Below are positions 1 to 8,552 of a stretch of 64,000 nt of DNA, in pieces (within the stretch, counting starts at the first letter, position 1; each line of letters begins with the position of its first letter). The position numbers were made by a program, and so were the translations under genes. The notes beneath the pieces are model-generated. The model saw only the letters and a list, made by a program, of their open reading frames with translations, was not told the origin of the DNA and searched no databases. This DNA comes from Lewinellaceae bacterium (lineage in GTDB: Bacteria; Bacteroidota; Bacteroidia; Chitinophagales; Saprospiraceae): positions 186,001-250,000 of the forward strand of contig JACJYO010000008.1 of NCBI GenBank assembly GCA_020636075.1. The letters run 5' to 3'.

Positions 1-890
1 TCCCCGGGGTGAGCAAACCTACCTGGGACGGTGGCCTGGGCTTTGGCCAGAAATGGATGATGGGTTGGATGCACGATACGCTCAACTATTTCAAACGCCC
101 GCCGATTTTCCGGCGCTGGCACCAAAGTGAGGTCACGTTTTCCATGGTGTACGCCTTTTCGGAGCGCTTTATGTTGCCGCTCAGCCACGATGAGGTGGTG
201 CACATGAAAGCCTCCCTGGTGTATAAAATGCCGGGAAATGAGTGGGATAAATTCGCCAACCTGCGCGCCCTGTTCGGGCACCAGTGGACGCACCCCGGCT
301 CCCAACTCCTGTTTATGGGTGGCGAATTCGGCCAAACCACCGAGTGGAGTCACGACCGCGGCGTGACCTGGGAACTGCTGGAATACGATTTCCACAAAGG
401 CTGCCAGGACTGGGTTCGGGCGCTCAATCAGCTGTACGCCAGCCACCCGGCACTTTGGTGGAACGCTTTCTCCCCCGAAGGTTACGAATGGATCGGCGGC
501 GACGATGTCGAAAACTGTGTGCTGGCCTACCTGCGCAAAGGCCGTGATACCGACAAGGTGCTGCTGGTTATCTGCCATTTCAAACCGAATGTAATGGAGG
601 AATACAGCGTGGGCGTGCCCTACGGCGGCACCTGGCGCGAGTTGCTCAACAGCGACGCCGAACAGTTTGGCGGCAGCGGCGTGACCAACAAACCGCTGAA
701 AGCCGCGAAAAAGGAATCGCACGGACAGGCCTATTCCATTACATTCCGACTGGCCCCGCTGGCGGTGCAGATTTTTGAAGGCGAGGATCTGCCGAAAAAG
801 AAGCCTGCGAAAAAAGCCGGGAAACCAGCGGCCACGGCAAAGCCGGCTAAGAAGAAGGCGGCAGCGCCTAAGAAGGAGAAGAAAGTATAG
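1..890 (+). CDS. glgB: 1,4-alpha-glucan branching enzyme, 3' part (5' end outside window)
   Basis: Glycogen branching enzyme (GH13): cuts alpha-1,4 chains and re-attaches them through alpha-1,6 links, in the cytoplasm. The reading frame is open to the left edge, and the GTG near base 9 is an internal codon, not a start. Visible family signatures are GGLGFGQKWMMGWMHDTL and the GH13 region LPLSHDEVVHMK, whose His-Asp pair is the substrate-stabilising acid region. The nucleophile and the acid/base Glu lie in the missing N-terminal part. The C-terminal all-beta domain follows and ends near FRLAPLAVQIFEGED. Unusual: after that point the protein continues with about 30 residues made almost only of Lys, Ala and Pro (KKKPAKKAGKPA type), an extension that ordinary GlgB proteins lack. 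No downstream gene is close on the same strand. Confidence 0.95.
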   Translation, partial: PGVSKPTWDGGLGFGQKWMMGWMHDTLNYFKRPPIFRRWHQSEVTFSMVYAFSERFMLPLSHDEVVHMKASLVYKMPGNEWDKFANLRALFGHQWTHPGSQLLFMGGEFGQTTEWSHDRGVTWELLEYDFHKGCQDWVRALNQLYASHPALWWNAFSPEGYEWIGGDDVENCVLAYLRKGRDTDKVLLVICHFKPNVMEEYSVGVPYGGTWRELLNSDAEQFGGSGVTNKPLKAAKKESHGQAYSITFRLAPLAVQIFEGEDLPKKKPAKKAGKPAATAKPAKKKAAAPKKEKKV

Positions 891-950
891 GATTTATCTA
901 TTTTACATAGAGATGATTTAAACTTTTTGCCTTTTTGGTGCCTGGTATTT

Positions 951-1070
951 CGCACAGATTTTGCGCAGATTAGTTTGCACAGATTTTACACAGAAAATTC
1001 TGCGTGAAATCTGTGTGATTTTCTGTGTAAAATCTGTGCGACATAAAAATGTCCAGTAGTGTGAACATAA
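951..1070. repeat. Dispersed palindromic repeat, CAGATTTT family, copy 1
   Basis: A long imperfect inverted repeat: the left side has GCACAGATTTTACACAGAAAA and the right side its complement TTTTCTGTGTAAAATCTGTGC, with further GCAGATT motifs outside. A second copy at 45186-45294 is about 90% identical by eye and keeps the same order, including the tail GCGACATAAA and a following CAGTAG. Both are intergenic. It may act as a transcript hairpin after glgB. Confidence 0.8.
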
Positions 1071-1169
1071 ACTCAAAAGTTTAAACAGATTCCTGCTCAA
1101 ACAAAAGCGCGAGATTCTCGGCGTTTTATGTGTGGACGTCTAAGTTGTTATAATACCCAAATATTAACC

Positions 1170-2372
1170 ATGATTGTACTTTCCGTAGTAAAGCCAACCA
1201 AATTCAAACCCGTAAAATGGGACGGGGAATCACTTGAAGCATTGAAACCCGGCCAAAGTTTCCTGCGGTTTGCCGGCGACCATCCCGATAATGCGGAAAC
1301 AGGCACTATTGAATTAAAGGTGGAATTGGTCCAAGGCGATTTTGACGGGATTACCGATATTTTATTTGTAGGAAGCAATCAGTCTGCTGCAAAGTTGCTC
1401 GGCCACAAAAAAGGATTATTAAGCGGTTATACCATAGAAATAGCCTTCGATGTAGTTTTTGGGCACGGCCTGCGATATACCACGGAGGACCTTTTTGAAA
1501 AGGGGGTAGGGATAATTGGCTTGTCCCAAAAGGATAAAAATGCGCTGAAAACACTCGAAGGACAAAATAACTTGCTCCGCCTGCTGCTCGAATTAATACT
1601 ACCAAGCAAACAGGAAGAAATGCTCCGCCTTGCAACCCCGTCGTTTTTATTGATTCCCAATGACGGGCATAATGAAAACCAGTCCCATTTTGTTGGAATG
1701 CCCAAAGGTCCGCTACATACTTCCGTTCCCAAGACGGCCGGGAATGCTGCGCTTTTGCATCTTGCCACCTTACACCTTTCCGGATTTGAACGCTTGCCTG
1801 AATTGGCACACTTGAAGGCATTGCTCTCGTTTTACATTAAGGCTACCGATACCGAAAATGGATGGCCGGAAACCCCCGATACCTACCGGGTTTTAAATTA
1901 CGAAAAGGGGGCAACGCTTGTAGCAAATGACGCCGGCAACTATGAATCTGCATCAAATTTCAATTGTATACCCTTTTTAGATCTTCCCCGGTATGATCAT
2001 AGTGTATTGCAGTTGCTGAATCTGTCCGACGACGAGCAGGAGCAATATGACGCACTGGAATCCACGTATAAAAATGTGGTTTTACAAGATGTTGAATTAC
2101 CCGAAGAGCGGAATAAGTTTTTGGGCTATCCGGATAATGTTCAGGGCTGTGTTGCCTACGAGGCCGAACGGATAAAAAATAATCGGGAATACAGTGATGG
2201 AATTTACATCGATGCTGCTGACTGGAGATTAATACTCCAAATTTCACCCTATTGTAAATGGTTCAGTTTTTTTGACGGGTTTGGTGATGGGACTATCTAT
2301 TTTATGATTCGAAAAAAAGATTTGGCCGTCGGGAATTTTGACGCTGTTCAAGTAGTTGTGCAAAATACGTAG
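1170..2372 (+). CDS. DUF1963 / YwqG-like protein
   Basis: Cytoplasmic protein of about 400 residues with no signal peptide. The C-terminal 120 residues carry the pattern typical of DUF1963 (YwqG family): FLGYPDNVQG, then a WRLILQI strand, then FGDGTIYFMIRKKDLA and a closing FDAVQVVVQ strand. The N-terminal half (residues 1-200) has no motif I recognise. The biochemical role of the family is unknown. The frame is open from an ATG at 1128, but that part reads as non-protein-like sequence directly after the repeat, so I chose the ATG at 1170 (MIVLSVVKPTKFKP). There is no Shine-Dalgarno sequence at either start, which is usual here. It stands alone between two intergenic repeat regions. Confidence 0.7.
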   Translation: MIVLSVVKPTKFKPVKWDGESLEALKPGQSFLRFAGDHPDNAETGTIELKVELVQGDFDGITDILFVGSNQSAAKLLGHKKGLLSGYTIEIAFDVVFGHGLRYTTEDLFEKGVGIIGLSQKDKNALKTLEGQNNLLRLLLELILPSKQEEMLRLATPSFLLIPNDGHNENQSHFVGMPKGPLHTSVPKTAGNAALLHLATLHLSGFERLPELAHLKALLSFYIKATDTENGWPETPDTYRVLNYEKGATLVANDAGNYESASNFNCIPFLDLPRYDHSVLQLLNLSDDEQEQYDALESTYKNVVLQDVELPEERNKFLGYPDNVQGCVAYEAERIKNNREYSDGIYIDAADWRLILQISPYCKWFSFFDGFGDGTIYFMIRKKDLAVGNFDAVQVVVQNT

Positions 2373-2621
2373 CAGTGCTTTTTTTTCAAATATCTTAAAG
2401 CATAGTACAATTTTGGGAATCCCATGATAGCAGGATTAACCGCTTAATTTAAAATTGGAAAAGTGTACACGCACTCAAACTGCTCAAATTGGTAGCTGTA
2501 CCCCATATTGCAATTCAGAAATGATAATTCCAAAAATTGAGTGGCGGATTCATATCAGGCGCTGTAGATGAATCAAAATTCATCATTTATCACTCAGCAC
2601 TCATCATTTCCTAATTCTCCC
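2373..2621. other. Intergenic region with half of a GATGAGT-type repeat
   Basis: About 300 bases lie between the DUF1963 gene and trhO. The right part (about 2568-2610) carries AATTCATCATTTATCACTCA and CACTCATCATTTC, which match one arm of the heptamer hairpin at 42414-42508. No gene-like frame was seen in the rest. Confidence 0.5.
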
Positions 2622-2629
2622 TACCTTTG
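2622..2629 (+). promoter_or_regulatory. Putative Bacteroidota -7 box for trhO
   Basis: TACCTTTG matches the Bacteroidota consensus TAnnTTTG exactly and lies 46 bases before the chosen trhO start. It also supports the ATG at 2675 rather than the in-frame codon at 2627, which would overlap the box. No clear -33 TTTG was found. Confidence 0.5.
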
Positions 2630-2674
2630 CCCCAGCCCATCCGCACTGCAAACGGACACCGGGGCGACCACACT

Positions 2675-3730
2675 ATGAACAAATTTTTCCACAACCGCGT
2701 CAATCGACGCGCGCTAAAGGAACAACTCCAGGCGAGTGCCGAACAGCGCATCACGATTTCTTTTTACAAGTACGTCACCCTGAAAAATCCCCAGCTTTTC
2801 CGCGACCATCTCTATGGTATGCTCGACGAGTTGGGGGTACTGGGCCGCATCTACGTGGCTCGCGAGGGTGTCAACGCCCAGATTTCTGTTCCCGAGTCTA
2901 ACTTCGAAGCGTTTAAGGCAGCCATGGATAGTATCCTGTTTTTTCAGGGCCTGCGGCTCAATATTGCTATCGAAGACGACGGCAAATCGTTCTTTGCCCT
3001 CATCATCAAACTGCGACCGAAAATCGTGGCCGACGGCATTGATGATCCCGATTTCGATCCTTCCAACTACGGCACGCACCTCAAAGCCGACGAGTTCAAC
3101 GCGCTCACCGATGCGCCCGACACCATCCTCGTCGATATGCGCAACCACTACGAGAGCGAGGTTGGTCACTTCGACGGCGCCATCACGCCCGATGTGGATA
3201 CTTTCCGCGAAGAGCTGCCCTACGTGGCGGATTTGCTGGCCGATCAAAAAGACAAAAACATTGTCATGTATTGCACTGGCGGTATCCGCTGCGAAAAAGC
3301 CAGCGCATACATGAAGTACCGGGGCTTCAAAAACGTGTTCCAACTGGAGGGCGGCATCATCGAATATGCCCGCCAGGTGAAAGCCCGCGGGCTGTCTAAC
3401 AAATTTATCGGCAAAAATTTCGTGTTCGACGAACGCCTCGGCGAGCGCATCAGCGAAACGGTGATTGCCCGTTGCCACCAGTGCGGCGCCCCGGCTGACG
3501 ATCACACCAACTGCGCCAACGAATACTGCCACATTCTCTTCATCCAATGCCCCGATTGCCGGGAAAAATACCAGGGCTGTTGCTCCGCGCATTGCGCCGA
3601 TTTTCAGCAATTGCCGGAGGACGAACGCAAAACCCGCAGCAAAACGGAGCAGTTCAACGGCTCCAGGTTTGGCAAAGGTCGTTACAAGGCTTTCCGTGGT
3701 AAGGATTCGAAAAGTATTCTGGAGGTCTGA
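2675..3730 (+). CDS. trhO: tRNA uridine(34) hydroxylase, rhodanese-related (YceA/TrhO family)
   Basis: Oxygen-dependent tRNA hydroxylase that makes 5-hydroxyuridine at wobble position 34. 351 residues, the usual family length. Residues 1-115 form the N-terminal acylphosphatase-like part (YKYVTLKNPQLFRDHL, REGVNAQIS). Residues about 125-220 form a rhodanese domain with the active-site loop MYCTGGIRCEKAS (Cys200). The C-terminal part holds a dense cysteine cluster (Cys267, 270, 280, 285, 292, 295, 302, 303, 307 by count), probably a zinc or metal site typical of the family. I chose the ATG at 2675 because the family starts just before this point and a -7 box lies upstream. A hairpin repeat follows the stop codon. 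Confidence 0.93.
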   Translation: MNKFFHNRVNRRALKEQLQASAEQRITISFYKYVTLKNPQLFRDHLYGMLDELGVLGRIYVAREGVNAQISVPESNFEAFKAAMDSILFFQGLRLNIAIEDDGKSFFALIIKLRPKIVADGIDDPDFDPSNYGTHLKADEFNALTDAPDTILVDMRNHYESEVGHFDGAITPDVDTFREELPYVADLLADQKDKNIVMYCTGGIRCEKASAYMKYRGFKNVFQLEGGIIEYARQVKARGLSNKFIGKNFVFDERLGERISETVIARCHQCGAPADDHTNCANEYCHILFIQCPDCREKYQGCCSAHCADFQQLPEDERKTRSKTEQFNGSRFGKGRYKAFRGKDSKSILEV

Positions 3731-3763
3731 GGGATTTTTTGTTTTTTCGCGATGTAATTTTTT

Positions 3764-3840
3764 CACCACGGAGGCACGGAGAACACGGAGTTTCCCCTTT
3801 TGAAAAAGTAAAACTCCGTGTTCTCCGTGCCTCCGTGGTG
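3764..3840. repeat. Perfect hairpin, CACCACGGAGGCACGGAG family, copy 1
   Basis: CACCACGGAGGCACGGAG and onward (GAACACGGAG) is mirrored by CTCCGTGTTCTCCGTGCCTC and CGTGGTG, giving arms of about 29 bases around a short loop. Related copies occur at 41437-41488 and, as one arm only, at 60757-60784. This type of CACGGAG repeat is widespread between genes in environmental bacteria. Here it may act as a terminator after trhO. Confidence 0.85.
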
Positions 3841-3862
3841 GATGCCTTTGCAAACACACACC

Positions 3863-5857
3863 ATGGCAAAACCACCGCGCAAGTCCAAATCCACACCTAA
3901 ATCCAAAGCTACAGCCGCAGCACCGCAGCCACAAAAAGCCGTGCAGCTCCCGGATTTTTTTACCAATATCCGCCTGCAAAGTTTGCTGCTTTTCGGCTTC
4001 GCTTTTTTGCTGTATGCCAACACGCTGACGCACGGATTTGTGCAAGACGACGCCATTGTGATCACCGACAACATGTTCACCGAAAAAGGCGTGGAAGGTA
4101 TTCCCGGTATTCTCAGCAAGGACACCTTTTTTGGTTTTTTCAAAGTAGAAGGCAAAGATGCCCTGGTGTCCGGGGGGCGCTACCGCCCGCTGACGCTGGT
4201 CATGTTTGCCCTTTTGCATGAGGTGGCGGGCGATAGCCCTTTTTTATACCATTTGCTCACGGTCTTGCTTTTTGCCGCCACTTGTGTGGTACTCTATCAC
4301 ACCTTGTTGCTGCTGCTCGACGGCTGGAAGGCATCGGCAGGTCGTGCGCCAATGGTGGCCTGGATCGCTGCGCTGCTGTTTGCCGCGCACCCCATCCACA
4401 CCGAGGTGGCCGCCAACATCAAGGGTTGTGATGAAATCGTGGTGCTGCTCGGCAGCCTGGGCGCTTTGTGGCTGACCGTCCGGGCCTACGACACCGGAAA
4501 AACGAAATGGGGAATTTTAGCGGCCCTGGTCTTTTTTCTGGCCTGTTTGTCCAAGGAAAATGCAGCGGCCTTCGTGGTGGTAATCCCCCTGGCACTGGTT
4601 GTATTTCGGGGGGCTTCGGTTGGAAAAAGCGTGCAAACGAGCCTGCCGGTCTGGCTGGCCTTTCTTGCCTTTTTTATCCTGCGCGGGAGCATCCTGGGCT
4701 GGAAATTTGGTGGAGCACCCATGGAACTGATGAACAACCCCTTCCTCAAGATCGAGGGCAACCAGTGGGTACCGTACACCTTTGCGGAAAAACTGGCCAC
4801 CAACCTGTACACCCTCGGGAAGTACCTCGTATTGCTGGTGTTCCCGCATCCGCTCACGCATGACTACTACCCCAAGGTTATCGCCATGAAAACCTTCGGC
4901 AATCCGATGGTGCTGCTTAGCCTGGCTGCCTATGCCGGCATGTTTTGGTATGCTGTTCGGGGGCTGCAACGCCGCGACCCGGTCAGCTTCGGCATCTGGT
5001 TTTTTCTGCTCACAATCAGCATTGTGTCCAATATCGTATTCCCGGTGGGTACCAGCATGGGCGAGCGGTTTGTGTTTATGCCCTCTGCCGGGTTTTGTTT
5101 GGTAGCCGCCGTGTTGCTCGCCCGGCTGACCAACTGGAAAACAGCTGTGGGTGTTGCCATAGCCGTGGCGGCGTTGTTTTCGGTAAAAACACTGCTGCGC
5201 AACCCGGTGTGGGCCAGCAATGAAAAACTGTTTTTCACAGATGTGAAAACTTCGGTGAACAGTGCCAAGATCAACAATGCCTGCGGCGGTGTAATGTTTG
5301 AAAAAGCGCAAAAAGAAACTGATGCGGCCGAGCAGACGCGCATGTTCGAAGAAGCGTTCGGCTATGCCTATCAGGCACTTAATATTTACCCGAACTACAA
5401 AGACGCCCTGCTTACCCGGGCCGGCTGTCAGTATTTTTTGAAAGACTTCGACGGCGCTGTGGCCGATTACCGTACGGCTGTCCGTCTGGCCGAGGATGAT
5501 CCCAAACCCAAAACCTACCTGGCGCTAGCCTTGCGTGAAGGCGGCAAATATTTTGGCGAACAAAAAGGCGACCTGGCCAAAGCCCTGCAATTTTTAAACG
5601 AATCCTGGCAACTCAATCCCCAGGATGCTGAAACCGCCCGGCTGCTGGGCGTGGCCAATGGGGTGCAGAACAAACATGCCGAAGCGCTCACCTGGTTTAA
5701 AAAAGCGGTGGAACTCGATCCCGACAATGCCTCCTACCTCTTCGACCTTGGCACAGCCTACTACCTCAACGGCGACCCCACGCAAGGCGAGGCACTCCGC
5801 CGCCGTGCCGTGGAGCTGAATCCAAAAGTGTTGGAAGAAAAACAACAGGGACGGTAG
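3863..5857 (+). CDS. Polytopic membrane protein with C-terminal TPRs, TMTC/GT-C mannosyltransferase-like
   Basis: Inner-membrane protein of 664 residues. After a Lys/Pro-rich cytoplasmic start there are about ten hydrophobic helices (residues ~30-450). A loop HPIHTEVAANIKGCDE resembles the HPVHTE-GR-D signature of the TMTC/DUF1736 GT-C glycosyltransferases, and an early acidic FVQDDAIV loop fits the catalytic Asp region. The C-terminal 200 residues are tetratricopeptide repeats (for example AYQALNIYPNYKDALLTRAG and ALTWFKKAVELDPDNASYL). It probably transfers a sugar from a lipid carrier to proteins or envelope glycans; the substrate is unknown. The frame is open to 3818, but those codons lie in the preceding hairpin, so the ATG at 3863 was chosen. 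Confidence 0.8.
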   Translation: MAKPPRKSKSTPKSKATAAAPQPQKAVQLPDFFTNIRLQSLLLFGFAFLLYANTLTHGFVQDDAIVITDNMFTEKGVEGIPGILSKDTFFGFFKVEGKDALVSGGRYRPLTLVMFALLHEVAGDSPFLYHLLTVLLFAATCVVLYHTLLLLLDGWKASAGRAPMVAWIAALLFAAHPIHTEVAANIKGCDEIVVLLGSLGALWLTVRAYDTGKTKWGILAALVFFLACLSKENAAAFVVVIPLALVVFRGASVGKSVQTSLPVWLAFLAFFILRGSILGWKFGGAPMELMNNPFLKIEGNQWVPYTFAEKLATNLYTLGKYLVLLVFPHPLTHDYYPKVIAMKTFGNPMVLLSLAAYAGMFWYAVRGLQRRDPVSFGIWFFLLTISIVSNIVFPVGTSMGERFVFMPSAGFCLVAAVLLARLTNWKTAVGVAIAVAALFSVKTLLRNPVWASNEKLFFTDVKTSVNSAKINNACGGVMFEKAQKETDAAEQTRMFEEAFGYAYQALNIYPNYKDALLTRAGCQYFLKDFDGAVADYRTAVRLAEDDPKPKTYLALALREGGKYFGEQKGDLAKALQFLNESWQLNPQDAETARLLGVANGVQNKHAEALTWFKKAVELDPDNASYLFDLGTAYYLNGDPTQGEALRRRAVELNPKVLEEKQQGR

Positions 5858-6036
5858 GGGCTGCAAGGTGCCCACGTGCACTTAGCATCTTCAAGATGGA
5901 CCCGGTTTAAATATCTAACGAAAGAAATGTTCCAATTCTCGAACATTTCCGCGTTCTCGTGCACCATTTAGTTAACTGAAAAGTACTTCACCGTATTTAT
6001 TTCATCTGCTAAAGCCTTAACCGGACAGGCTCGAGT

Positions 6037-6224
6037 CCCATAGCCATCAATGTGACCATTTCAGAGGGGGTGTATACTTTTCAAATTTCAAATTGGGCTT
6101 TTCAATTTTGACTTAAAAGCAACTTCCTAAACCAGAATTGTTGCCCAAAAGTCAAAAGTTCAATTTGAAAAGTTCAATTTGAAAAGTGTCTAGCCCTCTG
6201 ATTACTTAAGTTGATGGCTATGGG
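6037..6224. repeat. Composite palindromic element A (CCATAGCCATCAA termini, TTTCAAATTT interior)
   Basis: Starts with CCCATAGCCATCAA and ends with its complement CTTAAGTTGATGGCTATGGG. The interior is a second palindrome built of TTTCAAATTTCAAATTGGGC and TTCAATTTGAAAAGTT type arms, with AGAGGGGG and TAGCCCTCT just inside the termini. It shares the termini with elements at 18680, 31766 and 60866 and the interior type with 60866. It fills much of the 386-base gap between two genes. An additional small stem (AAATGTTC ... GAACATTT) lies at 5925-5948. Confidence 0.8.
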
Positions 6225-6242
6225 CTCAAGCCTCTGCGCGAT

Positions 6243-8126
6243 ATGACTATCCATCCCTTTTTCCTGTATGTAACCTGCCTGCTCACCACCTGCCATGCCT
6301 TGGCTCAAAAAAGCATCCTCCGAAATGGCGGATTTGAAGAACATGGCGATCAAAAGTGTTTGTCTTGCTACCAATCTTCCGGCCAGTTTGCCGCGCTGGT
6401 GTACCACTGGGACAACGGCGGCTGGCACTGCATGCTCTGCGACAAAGACTACAGGCAGCAGTCGGACGATCGAAAAGGAAAACTCTGCCCGCTGGACAGG
6501 GTTTCACCCCAATCGGGCAAGGCAATGATTTCGATGGTCTATTCGCCCGGCGTGAACGGGATTTACGGTGGAGTGGAGGGCGCCTCGCACCTGTCGGCCC
6601 GGACGATTGAACCTATGCGGGTTGGCCAGCTGTACGAAGTCAGCCTTTGGTTGTACGTGGATAGTACAAAACGGCAGGACCCGGACTGGGGCAAACACCT
6701 GGGCATTGCCCTGCTGCCGCAAAACTTGTCTTTTTTCGGTGGGCGAAAATCACTGGTCATTCCATTCCTTGCCGTAGATACGCTGGTGTACGACCGGTGG
6801 TATGAAGTGAAATGGCGCGTCAGGCCCTTGTGCACCAGCAATTACCTGATGATCGGTGTATTTGCCGACCCGCAATGGCCCAAAACACGGAGCTATGCCG
6901 ATGTCCATTATTACCTCGACAATGTGTCCCTGGTGGAAATGCCGGAAGCGTCGGCCATATCGGACAGTTCCGTGTACTATTGCAGTCGGTATGACCCTGT
7001 TTTGCTGGGGGTGCAGCCCTTGATGGACAGTAAAATGCTGTGGTATGAAAACGATGCATTTGAATTGACCGATGAGCATCGAGCGGTGCTGGATTCCTTT
7101 GCCGAGTATGCAAACCGGTACCCGGACCTGGTTTTTGAAATATCCGGACATACCGATAGCCTCGGTAAGGACAATTTCAACTTATCGCAAAAACGGGCAC
7201 AAGCTGTTTCTGACTACCTGATAAAAACGCTGCAATTGCCGCCATATCGATTCTATGCGCTGGCCTTGGGTGCAACTGCGCCTTTTCGCCCAAATTACAC
7301 GGAAGAAGGCCGGAAAATGAACCGCCGTGCAGCGATCCGGCAATCCGAGCTAACGCTGCCAATGATGTACTACCGCTATGCCTTGAAGGCGGTTGAAAGA
7401 AAGAAGAAACCCGAGGCATTTGTCTACCTCGACAAATGGACAGCGACAGCGGAAAAAGGCGCGTTGATGCTTTTGCTTTTCGACCCCCGGTTTGATCCGT
7501 TGCGGTCGGATAAGCGCTGGCCGATTATTGAACGAAAAGTCCGCGACAGTTACCAAAACCTCAACTATGGGAAAGAGTCCTTTCGGATTGACTCGCTTCG
7601 GTTTGATGCCTGTCGCTTTTCCGGCGGCGCATTGGCGGCGCTGTTGAATGGTCTGCAGGGGAATATCCCCGGCAGTGAAAACTATTTCGTGGAATTTCCC
7701 GGTACAACGGAGGTTGCTGCTCAATACCGATACCAGGCACATTTTGATGCGATTCTTCCCATTTTGAAAAAGACAGGTTGGCCTAAAAAAGGGTCGTTTA
7801 GTGAAAGTGCTGTGAACAATGCATTTCATCTGCTGCTAAACTCCGGAGATGTCGCCGCTTATCTGGAATGGCTTCCTGCCTTGCAGCAGGCCTGCGAAGA
7901 CGGTGACATCCCCTGGATGATGTTTGCAACATGTTACGACAAATGCATGGTCGGACTGGGAAAGCCACAGCGCTACCTGACGGACTACCAGATGTTGGAG
8001 GGAGGTGGTTTATTACAGCCCCTAAAATGGGAGGGCGATGAAAATACGGTGAATGATTTCAGAGCCAAAATTGGCTTGCCGCTGCTTCCGCAAGACGTAG
8101 TTGATGCCATGAAGAAAAATAAATAA
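6243..8126 (+). CDS. Secreted OmpA-domain protein with N-terminal carbohydrate-binding-like domain
   Basis: Envelope protein of 627 residues. A signal peptide (MTIHPFFLYVTCLLTTCHALAQ) is followed by a domain beginning ILRNGGFEE, typical of secreted galactose-binding-like folds in this phylum, with two Cys pairs (CLSC, CMLC) that could bind metal or form disulfides. Residues about 262-370 are an OmpA-like peptidoglycan-binding domain with ISGHTDSLGKDNFNLSQKRA and NRRAAI. The C-terminal 250 residues appear helical, and I do not recognise them. It probably links the outer envelope to peptidoglycan. It sits alone, downstream of palindromic element A. Confidence 0.82.
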   Translation: MTIHPFFLYVTCLLTTCHALAQKSILRNGGFEEHGDQKCLSCYQSSGQFAALVYHWDNGGWHCMLCDKDYRQQSDDRKGKLCPLDRVSPQSGKAMISMVYSPGVNGIYGGVEGASHLSARTIEPMRVGQLYEVSLWLYVDSTKRQDPDWGKHLGIALLPQNLSFFGGRKSLVIPFLAVDTLVYDRWYEVKWRVRPLCTSNYLMIGVFADPQWPKTRSYADVHYYLDNVSLVEMPEASAISDSSVYYCSRYDPVLLGVQPLMDSKMLWYENDAFELTDEHRAVLDSFAEYANRYPDLVFEISGHTDSLGKDNFNLSQKRAQAVSDYLIKTLQLPPYRFYALALGATAPFRPNYTEEGRKMNRRAAIRQSELTLPMMYYRYALKAVERKKKPEAFVYLDKWTATAEKGALMLLLFDPRFDPLRSDKRWPIIERKVRDSYQNLNYGKESFRIDSLRFDACRFSGGALAALLNGLQGNIPGSENYFVEFPGTTEVAAQYRYQAHFDAILPILKKTGWPKKGSFSESAVNNAFHLLLNSGDVAAYLEWLPALQQACEDGDIPWMMFATCYDKCMVGLGKPQRYLTDYQMLEGGGLLQPLKWEGDENTVNDFRAKIGLPLLPQDVVDAMKKNK

Positions 8127-8157
8127 CGGTGCCCAAAATCTAAACCTGACTGGAGCG

Positions 8158-8277
8158 ATGTTGAAGTTGACCAATCCTCGTTTTGCCCGCCGTAATTTTG
8201 GCTGGACCGGCATCGCCAAAAAGCAACTCGCCATTTTTAACGCAGTGAAACAGCGCCGGAAGGAGGATTTGGTGTGA
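8158..8277 (+). pseudogene. Gene remnant, copy 1 of a duplicated C-terminal coding fragment
   Basis: A 39-codon frame starting at an ATG and ending with TGA encodes PRFARRNFGWTGIAKKQLA, then IFNAVKQRRKEDLV. A second copy (17090-17199) ends identically and has the same stop codon. Comparing the 34 shared codons by eye, most differences are synonymous third-position changes and only three residues differ. This shows that both derive from a real protein's C-terminus kept under selection. I do not recognise the parent family. It may be a tiny intact gene instead, but copy 2 has a stop codon before any start, which favours remnants. Confidence 0.5.
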
Positions 8278-8552
8278 GGCGGGTCTGTTTTTTGGACATT
8301 GGAAGGGATAGCCTCGTATGCTTTGCGCGGTGGCATCCGCGAAGGCACTTCGCGCGCTTGTAGCCCGGTGATGAAATTTTAAACGCGCTTTTAAGTCGGG
8401 CAAAGACGCCGACGGGAGGAAACAGGCAAAGCTAAATGTTTACGTCTGGCAAATAAAGCGGGGCTTAAATTTTTCGTTCACAGCGGCTCTGGTCTAATAT
8501 TGTGTGACCCGGCTCCCTGCCGGATTTATAATCGCCCACAGCACGCTTTGGA
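8278..8552. other. Intergenic region upstream of HTCS 1
   Basis: About 275 bases with no gene-like frame. A small GCGAAGGCACTTCGC stem lies near 8339-8353. No TAnnTTTG box is evident upstream of the next gene. Confidence 0.4.

Noticed and set aside
2714..4219. 501-codon minus-strand frame across trhO and the next gene
   Set aside because: It overlaps two genes with strong family signatures and the hairpin between them.
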